Source: JBFHIZ01 sp041596215
Lineage (GTDB): Bacteria; Bacillota; Clostridia; Lachnospirales; Lachnospiraceae
Direction: 5' to 3'
Assembly (NCBI GenBank): GCA_041596215.1
Contig: JBFHIZ010000032.1
Span: forward strand, 1-24,757
DNA: 24,757 bases
Part shown: one piece after another, positions 14,136 to 22,045 of the stretch
How the letters are laid out: each line of letters starts with the position of its first letter
Numbering within the stretch: position 1 is the stretch's first letter
Translations under genes and position numbers: made by a program
Notes under the pieces: generated by a model
Databases searched by the model: none
Seen by the model: the letters and a program-made list of their open reading frames with translations, nothing else
Told to the model about the DNA's origin: nothing

Positions 14136-16460
14136 TTACTCTTTTTTTAATTTTGCAAACGATGCCAATAAAATTCTCGTTCCAACTTTTTCGAAATCCA
14201 CAGAAACTTCATAATCCCTCGGTTTTTTTTCTATCTGTTTCACAGTACCTTTTCCGAACTTAATATGTGAAACTTGATCCCCCACATTATAATCTGGTTT
14301 CTCCATTACTTTAGCTATCCCTTTTTGTACACCATTTAAATTTTGTAAACTACCTAATCCTTTCGCGATATATGGTTTTTTACTTTCTGGTGTTGCAGGT
14401 TTTTTATAAATTGCTTTTGGTCTACTATCATAACTTCTTTGATAGGAACTTCCCTGAAATCCACTGTTACCTGTTTCAAAAGGAAAATTAAATTCCGTTT
14501 CCATTTTCTCTTCTCTACTTTTTGCATGCGGAATTTTTTGACTTAATAATTCTGGTGGAATTTCATTTACAAAACGACTCACTTTATTATATTGTGTTTC
14601 TCCATGTAACATTCGTTCTCTTGCACAGCTAATTGACAAATACTTTTTTGCTCTTGTTATCCCTACATAGGCAAGTCTTCGTTCTTCTTCCATTTCCATT
14701 GGGTCGTCCGAGGTAATCGTCATATATCCTGGGAACACACCGTCTTCCATTCCCGTTAAATATACCCTTGGAAATTCCAACCCTTTTGCACTATGCAATG
14801 TCATAAGCAATACGCGGTTCTCATTTTCATCAACTTTATCCAAATCAGAAACTAAAGCGACTTCCTCTAAAAATTCTCCTAATGTAGGATTATCATTTGT
14901 TTCTTCATAAGAAACCACTTTATTAATAAATTCCTCTATATTTTCGATCCGGTCTTCCGCATCTTCATCTTCTGATATTTCCAATTGGTGGAAATATCCA
15001 GAAACATCCAAAACATCCCTTACCAATTCTTGTAACGATAAAAACTCTGTTTTTGCACGAAATGCATGCATCATTGTTACAAAAGGTTTTAATTTTAAAT
15101 AACTTTTTCCAATTGTCATAATCTGCTCTGCTTCTTGTAATGCATGAAAAAAACTAATATTTCTTTCTGCTGCATAATCCTCTACTTTTCCAATTGTAGT
15201 TGCACCAATCCCTCTTTTTGGAGTATTAATAATACGTTTCACAGACAAATCATCATTTCCATTATCTATGGTTTTTAAATATGCTAGTACATCTTTAATT
15301 TCTTTTCTTGCGTAAAAATTCGTTCCACCGACTACTTTATATGGAATTCCTTTAATGACAAACCGTTCTTCAAACAGCCGAGCTTGTGCATTTGTACGAT
15401 ATAAAATAGCACAATCCTTAAACTCAAATTCACCTTCTCGTTCCCTGCTACGGATTTCATCCGTAATATAGTCAGCCTCACCAAATGCAGAATCCATTTG
15501 TTTAAAATGAATTTTATCTCCTTCTCCTTGATTTGTCCATAATGCTTTTGCTTTTCTTCCAATATTATTTTTAATCACAAAATTTGCTGCATCTAATATA
15601 TTTTGTGTCGAACGATAATTTTGTTCTAATTTGATTACATGTGCATCTGGATATACTTTTTCAAAATCTAAAATATTTCGAATATTTGCTCCTCGAAATT
15701 TATAAATTGACTGATCGTCATCCCCTACAACACATAAATTTCGATGTTTTTTGGCCAATAGTCGTATTAATTCAAACTGCGCTGTATTTGTATCTTGATA
15801 TTCATCCACACTAATATATTGGAAGCGATTCTGGTAATTTTCTAACACTTCAGGACAGGATTTAAATAATTCAACGGATTTCATAATTAAATCATCAAAA
15901 TCCATGGCATTATTCTTTTTTAAACTATGTTGATATTCTCGATAGGCTTGGGCAATTTTTTTCTTTGAATAATCTCCCATTACCTGCAATTCATAATCCG
16001 TTGGTGATTGTAATTCATTTTTAGCAGAAGATATCTGTGATAAAATAGCACGTTCTTTCAACATTTTTGTATCGATTTGAAGTTTTTTAATTACTTCTCG
16101 CATAAGTTTTTTTTGGTCATCACTATCATAAATCGAAAAATTCGTATCATATCCAATTTTGTCTGCATAACGACGCAAAAACCGTACACAGGAAGCATGA
16201 AAAGTAGATACCCATATACTGTCTGATCCAAATCCGACAATACTGTCCACACGTTCTCTCATCTCACCTGCTGCTTTGTTTGTAAAAGTGATTGCCATAA
16301 TATTCCACGGATTCACCTGTTTTTCTTCAATTAAATAAGCAATTCTATGTGTCAAAACGCGAGTTTTCCCCGAACCTGCACCTGCTAAAATAAGGAGCGG
16401 TCCATTTGTATATTGAACCGCTTCTTTTTGTTTTTCATTTAATAAATTATGTTTGTTCAT
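14136..16460 (-). CDS. pcrA: ATP-dependent 3'-5' DNA helicase PcrA (UvrD/Rep family)
   Basis: PcrA unwinds DNA in repair, clears RecA and helps stalled RNA polymerase. Visible motifs are Walker A GAGSGKT (27-33), motif Ia TFTNKAAGEM, DEYQD (219-223), QSIYKFRGA (250-258), QNYRST, and the C-terminal motifs LMTLHSAKGLEF and RRLAYVGITRAK. A proline-rich linker leads to a C-terminal Tudor-like domain (about 725-774, NVGDQVSHIKFGKGTV), known in PcrA to contact RNA polymerase. The length of 774 residues is typical. It starts 20 bp after deoD, and its ribosome site is weak, so translation may depend on the deoD message. No residue is missing. Confidence 0.93.
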   Translation of the reverse strand: MNKHNLLNEKQKEAVQYTNGPLLILAGAGSGKTRVLTHRIAYLIEEKQVNPWNIMAITFTNKAAGEMRERVDSIVGFGSDSIWVSTFHASCVRFLRRYADKIGYDTNFSIYDSDDQKKLMREVIKKLQIDTKMLKERAILSQISSAKNELQSPTDYELQVMGDYSKKKIAQAYREYQHSLKKNNAMDFDDLIMKSVELFKSCPEVLENYQNRFQYISVDEYQDTNTAQFELIRLLAKKHRNLCVVGDDDQSIYKFRGANIRNILDFEKVYPDAHVIKLEQNYRSTQNILDAANFVIKNNIGRKAKALWTNQGEGDKIHFKQMDSAFGEADYITDEIRSREREGEFEFKDCAILYRTNAQARLFEERFVIKGIPYKVVGGTNFYARKEIKDVLAYLKTIDNGNDDLSVKRIINTPKRGIGATTIGKVEDYAAERNISFFHALQEAEQIMTIGKSYLKLKPFVTMMHAFRAKTEFLSLQELVRDVLDVSGYFHQLEISEDEDAEDRIENIEEFINKVVSYEETNDNPTLGEFLEEVALVSDLDKVDENENRVLLMTLHSAKGLEFPRVYLTGMEDGVFPGYMTITSDDPMEMEEERRLAYVGITRAKKYLSISCARERMLHGETQYNKVSRFVNEIPPELLSQKIPHAKSREEKMETEFNFPFETGNSGFQGSSYQRSYDSRPKAIYKKPATPESKKPYIAKGLGSLQNLNGVQKGIAKVMEKPDYNVGDQVSHIKFGKGTVKQIEKKPRDYEVSVDFEKVGTRILLASFAKLKKE

Positions 16461-16480
16461 TTATTTTCAACCAATCTTAT

Positions 16481-17215
16481 TTATTCCATTTCTACTGCTA
16501 AATCTAAAGCAATTTCCATCATTGTCGTAAACGTTGTTTGTCTTTCTTCTGCGGAAGCAGCTTCACCTGTAACAATATTATCCGAAATCGTACATAATGC
16601 CATAGCATTTTTCCCTGCTCTAGCTGCATTCATATATAATGCTGCAGCTTCCATTTCTACTGCTAATACACCCATTTTTGACCATTCCAAAGCACTTTGT
16701 GCATCATCATAAAATGTATCTGAAGAAAATAGATTTCCCACTTTAAAGTTTACATTTCCTCTTTTTTCCGCGAGTTCTACCCCTTTTTTTAACAAATCAT
16801 AAGATGCAATTGGTGCATACGTTCCAGGAAGATTATATTGCATTGCATAACTTGAATTTGTACATGCACCCATACCAAATACCAAACTCCTTACTGGTAA
16901 ATCTTTATGAATTGCGCCAGCCGTTCCTATACGTAAAATATTTTCTACACCATACGCATTAAAAAGTTCATAAGAATAAATACCCATTGATGGCATTCCC
17001 ATTCCGCTTGCCATAACTGATACTTTTACACCCTTATAATTTCCTGTATATCCATTCACACCACGAATGGGATTCACTAATACTGGATTTTCTAAAAATG
17101 TCTCTGCAATAAATTTTGCACGCAATGGATCTCCAGGCATTAGCACTGTTTTTCCAAATTCTCCTTCTTTTGCTGTAATATGTGGTGTTGGTATTTTCAT
17201 ACTCATTGCATTCAC
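16481..17215 (-). CDS. deoD: Purine-nucleoside phosphorylase, DeoD type
   Basis: The enzyme splits purine (deoxy)nucleosides with phosphate to base and (deoxy)ribose-1-phosphate for salvage. Recognised motifs are TPHITAKEGEF, the phosphate loop MPGDPLRAK (26-34), a second arginine in N-P-I-R-G-V-N-G, GMGMPS, RIGTAGAI, the nucleoside-binding VEMEAAALY and the proton-donor aspartate in TISDNIVTGE. This is the hexameric bacterial type. The written start at 17215 touches the upstream stop. ATG at 17206 (MSMKIPTPHI) gives a length nearer the family and has AGGTG 6 nt before it, while AAAGG serves 17215 equally well, so the start is open. It lies between the DUF1836 gene (no gap) and pcrA (20 bp), which suggests a co-transcript. 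Confidence 0.93.
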   Translation of the reverse strand: MNAMSMKIPTPHITAKEGEFGKTVLMPGDPLRAKFIAETFLENPVLVNPIRGVNGYTGNYKGVKVSVMASGMGMPSMGIYSYELFNAYGVENILRIGTAGAIHKDLPVRSLVFGMGACTNSSYAMQYNLPGTYAPIASYDLLKKGVELAEKRGNVNFKVGNLFSSDTFYDDAQSALEWSKMGVLAVEMEAAALYMNAARAGKNAMALCTISDNIVTGEAASAEERQTTFTTMMEIALDLAVEME

Positions 17216-17995
17216 CTAAACCTTTCTTTTATTTTTTTCATTTTTTATTCTATTTAGAACTTCCTCAGAAATATCTTCCATGGTCGTTACTTTACTTGAA
17301 GAATCATCTTTTGTACCATTGTTAGATTCATTTTTTCCATCTTTTTTAGATTCTTTCTTTGTCTCTTTCTCGTTAGATTCTTTTAATGGATCCTCTTCTT
17401 CTGATTTTTTGAAATACATATCAATCACTCGTTCTATTAGTAATTTTTTTACATACACTTCAAAACTAAGCGTACAAATAAATCCAAACATTTGTAAAAA
17501 CTCTTGATCATCCGTTGGTGCATCCTCAAATTTATCATTTGCTTTTGAAAAAGATCGCATAATATCTTTTACCAAATCCTCTGCTTTTCCATACTGCAAA
17601 TCAAAAATACTTTTATATATTTTACTCAAATCATAATCTGATTTTGGATCAAAAAACCGTTCTCCCAAAGGCCCAATAAAACTTTGTATATCTGATATTG
17701 ATAGAAATCCTTTATAATAAAATATAAGAATCATCAGTAAAATATGATCTTTAGAATACTTTTTTTTAATGGAAGGAGGTAATAAGTTGTTTTTTGCATA
17801 GTTATTAATCATCGTTTTTGTGAGAATTTTATCTTCTCCTGGTTTCCTCGTTGCATTTTCCAATCGGCTATCCATAAACGTAGTTACCTGGTCCATATAT
17901 AAAGCAATTTCTGGCACTTCATCTTCTTGAATATAGTCAATTTTATCCAAACCTTTTAATAATTTTTTCAACAATTCTCTTTGTGTAGATTTCAT
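17216..17995 (-). CDS. DUF1836-domain protein, probable DNA-binding regulator
   Basis: The start is taken at 17995 (MKSTQRELLKKLLKGL) because AGGGGG lies just before it, while the longer frame to 18058 adds 21 residues of non-protein character and no ribosome site. Residues about 45-180 match DUF1836 (YkrK-like), with L-T-K-T-M-I-N-N-Y-A-K-N-N-L-L-P-P-S, resembling the HTH and wing of MerR-like proteins, then K-K-Y-S-K-D-H-I-L-L-M-I-L-I-F-Y-Y-K. The C-terminal 60 residues are a low-complexity tail of K, E, N, D and S, probably disordered. The gene ends where deoD begins, so they are likely one transcript. The regulated genes are unknown. Confidence 0.75.
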   Translation of the reverse strand: MKSTQRELLKKLLKGLDKIDYIQEDEVPEIALYMDQVTTFMDSRLENATRKPGEDKILTKTMINNYAKNNLLPPSIKKKYSKDHILLMILIFYYKGFLSISDIQSFIGPLGERFFDPKSDYDLSKIYKSIFDLQYGKAEDLVKDIMRSFSKANDKFEDAPTDDQEFLQMFGFICTLSFEVYVKKLLIERVIDMYFKKSEEEDPLKESNEKETKKESKKDGKNESNNGTKDDSSSKVTTMEDISEEVLNRIKNEKNKRKV

Positions 17996-18069
17996 AAAAT
18001 CCCCCTTACACTTTCTTATGTGTAAATCTATTATATAGTATTTGAAACTACATGACAAGCATCATAAAG

Positions 18070-18098
18070 TTGAAAAACCGAATCTATTATGCTAAGAT
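18070..18098 (+). promoter_or_regulatory. Promoter of the PHP phosphatase gene, TTGAAA - 17 bp - TAAGAT
   Basis: Both boxes are good and ideally spaced, 44 bp before the start codon. No other gene lies between. Confidence 0.6.
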
Positions 18099-18141
18099 AA
18101 ATTGTTGATAGATATTGATTTAACAACCTTAGGAGGAACAT

Positions 18142-18861
18142 ATGGATTACGTTTTAGACACACACACACATACCCTTGCAAGTGGGCATGCATATAGCAC
18201 CATCCCAGAAATGGCTCAGTCTGCAAAAGACAAAGGTCTTGAACTTCTTTGTATAACAGAACATGCGCCACAAATGCCAGGAACTTGTGGATTATATTAT
18301 TTTGAGAATTATCGTATTTTCGACCGTTCGGCCTATGCCTTGCCACTTATGATGGGTGTAGAATTAAATATACTAGACGAAAAGGGAACTGTCGATCTTC
18401 CAATAAGTACCTTAGAGGCTCTCGATTTTCGAATTGCAAGTATTCATCCACCATGTACCTCAATTTCTACAAAAAAAGAATGCACCAATGCTGTTCTTCA
18501 TACACTGCAAAACCCAAACATTGATTTGATTGGACATCCTGATGACTCTCGTTTTCCTCTTGATTACGAACTCATTGTAAGAACCGCAAAAGAATATCAC
18601 AAAATACTAGAAGTAAATAATTCTTCTTTGCTTCCGACAAGTTATCGTCCTGGAGCAAGAGATAACTATAAAATTATGTTAAAATACTGTGAAAAATATG
18701 GTGTTTCTGTTCTTGCAAATTCAGATGCTCATATCTATACACAAGTTGGTGCACATCATGAAACCTATACATTATTTGAAGAATTAGATTTTCCAAAAGA
18801 ATTGGTTTTAAATACCAATGTTGAGAAATTCAAAAATTTTTTCATGCAAAATCATGAATAA
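18142..18861 (+). CDS. PHP-domain phosphatase (YcdX-like)
   Basis: The metal-binding PHP motifs are in place: D6-x-H8-x-H10 with H16 (DTHTHTLASGHA), I-T-E-H-A-P near residue 40, GVELNILDEKG, IASIH, D-L-I-G-H-P-D near 133 and the closing N-S-D-A-H. This is the YcdX-type trinuclear phosphatase subgroup. It is a soluble cytoplasmic enzyme removing phosphate from small metabolites; the substrate is unclear. The ribosome site TTAGGAGG is 6 nt before the ATG. It is transcribed alone from the promoter at 18070-18098, divergent to the DUF1836 gene. The length of 239 residues is normal. Histidinol-phosphatase-type PHP enzymes are related but usually longer. Confidence 0.85.
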   Translation: MDYVLDTHTHTLASGHAYSTIPEMAQSAKDKGLELLCITEHAPQMPGTCGLYYFENYRIFDRSAYALPLMMGVELNILDEKGTVDLPISTLEALDFRIASIHPPCTSISTKKECTNAVLHTLQNPNIDLIGHPDDSRFPLDYELIVRTAKEYHKILEVNNSSLLPTSYRPGARDNYKIMLKYCEKYGVSVLANSDAHIYTQVGAHHETYTLFEELDFPKELVLNTNVEKFKNFFMQNHE

Positions 18862-18873
18862 TTTTTGTTTTCC

Positions 18874-18902
18874 TTTACTTTCATATTTTACTATGCTACT
18901 AT
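18874..18902 (+). promoter_or_regulatory. Possible yerC promoter TTTACT - 17 bp - TACTAT
   Basis: Two moderate boxes with ideal spacing lie 67 bp before the yerC start, with an inverted repeat directly downstream. Confidence 0.4.
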
Positions 18903-18916
18903 AAATTTACATTGCA

Positions 18917-18934
18917 ACTGTAGTATTTTACAGT
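18917..18934. promoter_or_regulatory. Inverted repeat ACTGTA-6-TACAGT, candidate operator of yerC
   Basis: Perfect 6-bp arms 6 bp apart lie just after the predicted transcription start of a TrpR-like gene. Autoregulation is inferred only from the position. Confidence 0.35.
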
Positions 18935-18968
18935 GCGAAAGTGTCACTCTTATATTTGGAGGTTTAAT

Positions 18969-19274
18969 ATGAATAAAAAGATTAAAACAGAATCTGTAGA
19001 CCATTTATTTAATGCTATTTTGTGCTTAGAAACCAAAGAAGAATGTTATGATTTTTTTGAAGATTTATGTACTGTGAACGAACTTTTATCTCTTTCGCAA
19101 CGTTTTGAAGTTGCTACTATGTTAAAAAACAAAAAAACATATTTGGAAATTGCGGAGAGAACTGGTGCATCCACTGCTACAATCAGTCGGGTAAATCGAT
19201 CTTGGAATTATGGAACGGATGGATACGAACTTATTTTTGAGCGTTTGGCGAAAAAACAAACGAACAATCAATAA
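18969..19274 (+). CDS. yerC: YerC/YecD-family TrpR-related DNA-binding protein
   Basis: The start at 18969 (MNKKIKTESVDHLF) is chosen because TTGGAGG precedes it; the longer frame from 18933 has none and would begin inside an inverted repeat. The 101-residue protein matches the YerC family of TrpR-like regulators: LFNAILCLETKEECYDFFED, then LCTVNELLSLSQRFEVATML and the HTH T-Y-L-E-I-A-E-R-T-G-A-S-T-A-T-I-S-R-V-N-R. It ends W-N-Y-G-T-D-G-Y, diagnostic for the family. It probably binds DNA as a dimer. The ligand is unknown, since the tryptophan pocket of true TrpR is not evidently conserved. It is a single gene ending in a strong terminator. Confidence 0.9.
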   Translation: MNKKIKTESVDHLFNAILCLETKEECYDFFEDLCTVNELLSLSQRFEVATMLKNKKTYLEIAERTGASTATISRVNRSWNYGTDGYELIFERLAKKQTNNQ

Positions 19275-19278
19275 CCTC

Positions 19279-19313
19279 AAAAAAAAACAGCCATTTTCAT
19301 GGCTGTTTTTTTA
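19279..19313. terminator. Bidirectional terminator between yerC and the bactofilin gene
   Basis: ACAGCCAT and ATGGCTGT form a perfect stem with a TTTC loop, flanked by nine A residues on one side and seven T residues on the other. It serves convergent genes. Confidence 0.92.
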
Positions 19314-19320
19314 TACCTAT

Positions 19321-19683
19321 TTATTCAATGATATCAAGATCATCTTCCTCATTTTTAACATTCATTGCACACTGTCCTTGGAATACAGCATTTTCATCAA
19401 TCATTAAACTTCTAGTTACTAAATCTCCATAGATGCGACCCGTTGCTGCAACATCAGTTTTTCCTTTTGATTGAATATTTCCTTTAATTTCTCCTGCAAC
19501 CATAACATCTCTTGCAAAAATATCCCCAAATATTTTTCCTGTTTCTCCAATAATTAACATTCCGTTTGCATTAATAGTTCCTTTAAACTCACCGTCAATT
19601 CTAGTTGTTTCATCTGTATTTATAATACCTTCAAATCTTGTTTCTGCACCTATAATGCTTTTAATACTTACTTTTCTTGCCAC
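19321..19683 (-). CDS. Bactofilin (polymer-forming cytoskeletal protein)
   Basis: The 120 residues are mostly a right-handed beta-helix of short repeats with the pattern G-x-I-x-(G/A)-D-V/I: TRIDGEFKGTINANGMLIIG, TGKIFGDIFARDVMVAGEIK, GNIQSKGKTDVAATGRIYGD. A short polar N-terminus and an acidic C-terminus flank it. This is the bactofilin fold, which assembles into non-polar filaments that place cell-wall enzymes. The start codon is GTG, with AAGGAGG before it. The gene follows the M23-like membrane protein by 16 bp. Bactofilin-M23 pairs are a known arrangement in cell-shape control. The N-terminus lacks a clear membrane-anchoring motif, so the partner protein probably ties it to the membrane. 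Confidence 0.9.
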   Translation of the reverse strand: MARKVSIKSIIGAETRFEGIINTDETTRIDGEFKGTINANGMLIIGETGKIFGDIFARDVMVAGEIKGNIQSKGKTDVAATGRIYGDLVTRSLMIDENAVFQGQCAMNVKNEEDDLDIIE

Positions 19684-19699
19684 TTGAATTCCTCCTTAA

Positions 19700-20449
19700 T
19701 TAGCCATAGATTTCCATAATATCTGTTGGATCAATAAATAAATCGTCTTTTATTATTTGGAAATGAATAACACTATCACTTTCCACCTCAAATAATACAG
19801 TATTCTTTGTAACTTCTTCATTTTCTTTAACCAACATTTCACCGTTACACTTATATATTGAAATATATCCATTCCCATGATCAATGATAACCTGTTTTCC
19901 ATATTGATCCACATTTCCCGCAAATGTAACAGTTCCCTGTCCAGCAGCTAATACATTTGTTTGTGACTTTGTTGTAAATAAAACAACCGGAACTTCATTT
20001 CCACTCGTTCCAACTTCTGTTCCAACACTCATTGAAGCATCTGTAATGAGTGGTACTCCTGACGGAATATACAAAGCTTCTTCTTCCGCTTTTGCTTCCT
20101 CTTCTGCAGATATTTTAATATTTAAGGTATCACTTAATAAGGTTACCTTTTCAGTTAATTGCGTATTTTCCTCAAGTAACTCTGCATTTTGCGTCGTTAA
20201 CTTTTCCACTTGTGTTCGTAAAGAAAAAATTGCACCTTGTCCATCACCTATAACTAAAATGGTATAGACACCGTAGGTAATTATAACCACAAATAAAACA
20301 ATCATAAAATAAGTCAAAAAGGTAAAGGCTCTTGTGCTCATACTATGTTCTCTAATTTTACCTTTTCCATTATTCGATGCAATAATAATAGTGTGCTGTT
20401 CATTTTTTTTCTTTTTTTTATCTTTCACTTTATAATACTTGGGTTTCAT
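19700..20449 (-). CDS. Membrane-anchored M23/LytM-like protein, catalytic site degenerate
   Basis: A basic cytoplasmic N-terminus (1-42, very rich in K) is followed by one transmembrane helix (about 43-67), a coiled coil (about 72-112, VEKLTTQNAELLEENTQLTE), a linker and a LytM-like domain (about 163-243: VLAAGQGTV, then GKQVIIDHGNGYISIY and S-V-I-H-F-Q-I). A working M23 peptidase needs a first histidine and aspartate (H-x-G-x-D) and an H-x-H pair. Here the first motif is missing and H-x-H has become V-x-H, with only H191 and H229 left. It probably binds the wall or controls another hydrolase. It is co-transcribed with bactofilin, whose filaments may place it. Its own promoter is at 20476-20505. 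Confidence 0.8.
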   Translation of the reverse strand: MKPKYYKVKDKKKKKNEQHTIIIASNNGKGKIREHSMSTRAFTFLTYFMIVLFVVIITYGVYTILVIGDGQGAIFSLRTQVEKLTTQNAELLEENTQLTEKVTLLSDTLNIKISAEEEAKAEEEALYIPSGVPLITDASMSVGTEVGTSGNEVPVVLFTTKSQTNVLAAGQGTVTFAGNVDQYGKQVIIDHGNGYISIYKCNGEMLVKENEEVTKNTVLFEVESDSVIHFQIIKDDLFIDPTDIMEIYG

Positions 20450-20475
20450 TTTAGTTTTCCTCCACAGTAGTAATT

Positions 20476-20505
20476 ATTTTACCATAGAACAACCCTATAA
20501 TTCAA
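20476..20505 (-). promoter_or_regulatory. Promoter of the M23-like/bactofilin operon, TTGAAT - 18 bp - TAAAAT
   Basis: On the minus strand TTGAAT (20505-20500) and TAAAAT (20481-20476) are 18 bp apart, 26 bp before the start codon with its GGAGG site. Confidence 0.5.
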
Positions 20506-20572
20506 GAAAATCCTTTGTTTTTCGTGTGAATTCTTTGTTATTTTACTTGTTTTTTACGAAAAACACAAGATA

Positions 20573-21649
20573 TTACTTCTCATTTCCAATTGTCAATTTC
20601 ATATCGCCCTCTTTTACAAGCTTTTTCTTTCTTAAAAAAGTAATCACTAGCCACGCAAAAAAACCTGGGAGAATAAAATGCAACACGCCAATTTTCATTA
20701 ATACCTGCCATGCAACCTCTGTTTGTACCATCGTTTGATATGTTGTGATTTGACCTACCAATCCTGCCGTACCCATTCCACCACCAGTTGCATTATTTGT
20801 CATTTTAAATACAACGGTCGCAAGTGGTCCAAGAATTGCACTTGAAATAATAGCGGGAAGCCATATAATTGGTTTTTTTACAATATTTCCAATTTGTAAC
20901 ATACTTGTACCAAGTCCCTGTGCCAATAATCCATTCATTTTATTATCTTTATAACTAGCAACTGCAAATCCCACCATGTTTGCGCAACATCCAACCGTCG
21001 CCGCACCAGCTGCTGCTCCACTTAATCCTAATATAATACTAATTGCAGCTGATGAAATTGGTAACGTCAAAAAGATTCCCATAAAAACAGATACAACGAT
21101 TCCCATAAAAAATGGTGCTTGTTCTGTTCCCCAATTTATTATACTTCCTAACCATAACATAAATTCACTTATTGGAGGGCCTACGAACAACCCCACCATG
21201 CTCCCTGCTATAATACATATAAATGGAGTGATTAAAATATCCACCTTCGTTTTTCCGGAAACTAATCTACCCACATACAACACAACAAGTGCTGCAACAA
21301 AAGCACCCAACGGTTCTCCTGGCCCTTGTAACTGAATAGAACCGTCAACCAAAACCGTTCCAGCTATTAGTTTTCCAGCAAATGCTCCAATTTGTCCTGC
21401 AGCAATAGCCGATACTACAACAAGTGGTGACCCCTTTAATCGAATAGCCACTCCACAACCAATTCCAGCCCCAGTTAATGACGATGCCATATTACCAATC
21501 AATAGTAAATAATTAGAAATTGGATCTGGGAAAAAATTTCCTACTTGAATAATTATAGTTCCAATTATTAAAGTAGCAAACAAGCCTACTGCCATTCCAC
21601 TTAATCCTTCAATAAATATTTCATGTAATATTTTTTTTAATTTTTTCAT
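20573..21649 (-). CDS. PfoR-like membrane protein, PTS EIIC type 2 family
   Basis: The 358 residues are very hydrophobic with about nine or ten membrane segments rich in glycine and alanine (for example residues 15-35, 45-65 and 75-100) and few charges apart from the ends. GAGIGCGVAIRLKGSPLVVV, GAFAGKLIAGTVLVDGSIQL and the glycine-rich loop NNATGGGMGTAGLVGQI are characteristic of the PTS_EIIC_2 family, which includes PfoR of Clostridium perfringens. No EIIA or EIIB is encoded nearby, and the family has no proven phosphotransferase role; it may be a transporter or a regulator. The ribosome site is AAGGATAAGGGAAG. It has its own promoter overlapping a 46-bp palindrome, so it is probably tightly controlled. 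Confidence 0.75.
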   Translation of the reverse strand: MKKLKKILHEIFIEGLSGMAVGLFATLIIGTIIIQVGNFFPDPISNYLLLIGNMASSLTGAGIGCGVAIRLKGSPLVVVSAIAAGQIGAFAGKLIAGTVLVDGSIQLQGPGEPLGAFVAALVVLYVGRLVSGKTKVDILITPFICIIAGSMVGLFVGPPISEFMLWLGSIINWGTEQAPFFMGIVVSVFMGIFLTLPISSAAISIILGLSGAAAGAATVGCCANMVGFAVASYKDNKMNGLLAQGLGTSMLQIGNIVKKPIIWLPAIISSAILGPLATVVFKMTNNATGGGMGTAGLVGQITTYQTMVQTEVAWQVLMKIGVLHFILPGFFAWLVITFLRKKKLVKEGDMKLTIGNEK

Positions 21650-21664
21650 TCTTCCCTTATCCTT

Positions 21665-21710
21665 CTATTTTTTATATGACATGACAACTGTCTTGTCATA
21701 TAAAAAATAG
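21665..21710. promoter_or_regulatory. 46-bp near-perfect palindrome before the PfoR-like gene, candidate operator
   Basis: Arms 21665-21686 and 21689-21710 (22 bp each) are inverted copies with a single mismatch (21682/21693) and a 2-bp centre. The core is TGACA-AC-TGTCT, within ATATGACA and TGTCATAT. The descending arm ends in an A-run on both strands, so it is not a terminator. Its right edge overlaps the -10 box of the gene's promoter, the position expected of a repressor site. NiaR, encoded 340 bp away, is one candidate binder. Confidence 0.75.
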
Positions 21711-21732
21711 CATATTCCTGGATATTTAGCAA
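21704..21732 (-). promoter_or_regulatory. Promoter of the PfoR-like gene, TTGCTA - 17 bp - TATTTT
   Basis: On the minus strand the -35 box is at 21732-21727 and the -10 box at 21709-21704, inside the palindrome. Transcription would start within the palindrome. Confidence 0.45.
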
Positions 21733-21741
21733 GTTTTTTAT

Positions 21742-21990
21742 TTATATATTTTTTGTTAACATTGATTTCACTTGTACTCCACCAATTCGCCCAATACGGC
21801 CTGTCACAGAACTAATTTCATCATTACTTCCTTGACAAATCAAAGTAATAACCGACAGTCCTTTTTCCTTTATTGGAAGACCCATTCTTCCTAAAAACAA
21901 TTCCGAACTCTCATGTAAAATTTCATTTACACTTGCGGTTTTCTCTAAATCTTCTACCACAATTCCTATAATTCCAATTCTTTTATCCAT
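21742..21990 (-). CDS. TM1266-family iron-only hydrogenase system regulator
   Basis: The 82 residues form one ACT-like ferredoxin fold: R-I-G-I-I-G-I-V-V-E-D, then V-N-E-I-L-H-E, F-L-G-R-M-G-L-P, G-L-S-V-I-T-L-I-C-Q-G, and G-R-I-G-R-I-G-G-V-Q-V-K-S near the end. These match the TM1266 family (TIGR03959), named because many members lie near [FeFe]-hydrogenase maturation genes (hydE, hydF, hydG). It is related to the C-terminal domain of NikR and lacks a DNA-binding domain. No hydrogenase genes are in this window. It lies 55 bp after niaR and 92 bp before the PfoR-like gene, in the same direction. The function is not established. Confidence 0.85.
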   Translation of the reverse strand: MDKRIGIIGIVVEDLEKTASVNEILHESSELFLGRMGLPIKEKGLSVITLICQGSNDEISSVTGRIGRIGGVQVKSMLTKNI

Positions 21991-22045
21991 AGTATCCTTT
22001 CTTTATATTTTTCAATACGCTTCCTTTAACATGTCTTTATTCAAC

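Noticed and set aside
17996..18058. The upstream extension of the DUF1836 frame to an ATG at 18058
   Set aside because: It has no ribosome site, adds residues of no protein character and overlaps the divergent promoter region. The ATG at 17995 with AGGGGG is better.
20976..21335. A 119-codon plus-strand frame opposite the PfoR-like gene
   Set aside because: Shadow of a glycine/alanine-rich membrane protein gene, which gives long proline/alanine-rich antisense frames.
21665..21710. The long palindrome as an intrinsic terminator of the TM1266 gene
   Set aside because: The 3' arm ends in A residues, not T, on both strands, and no T-run follows.
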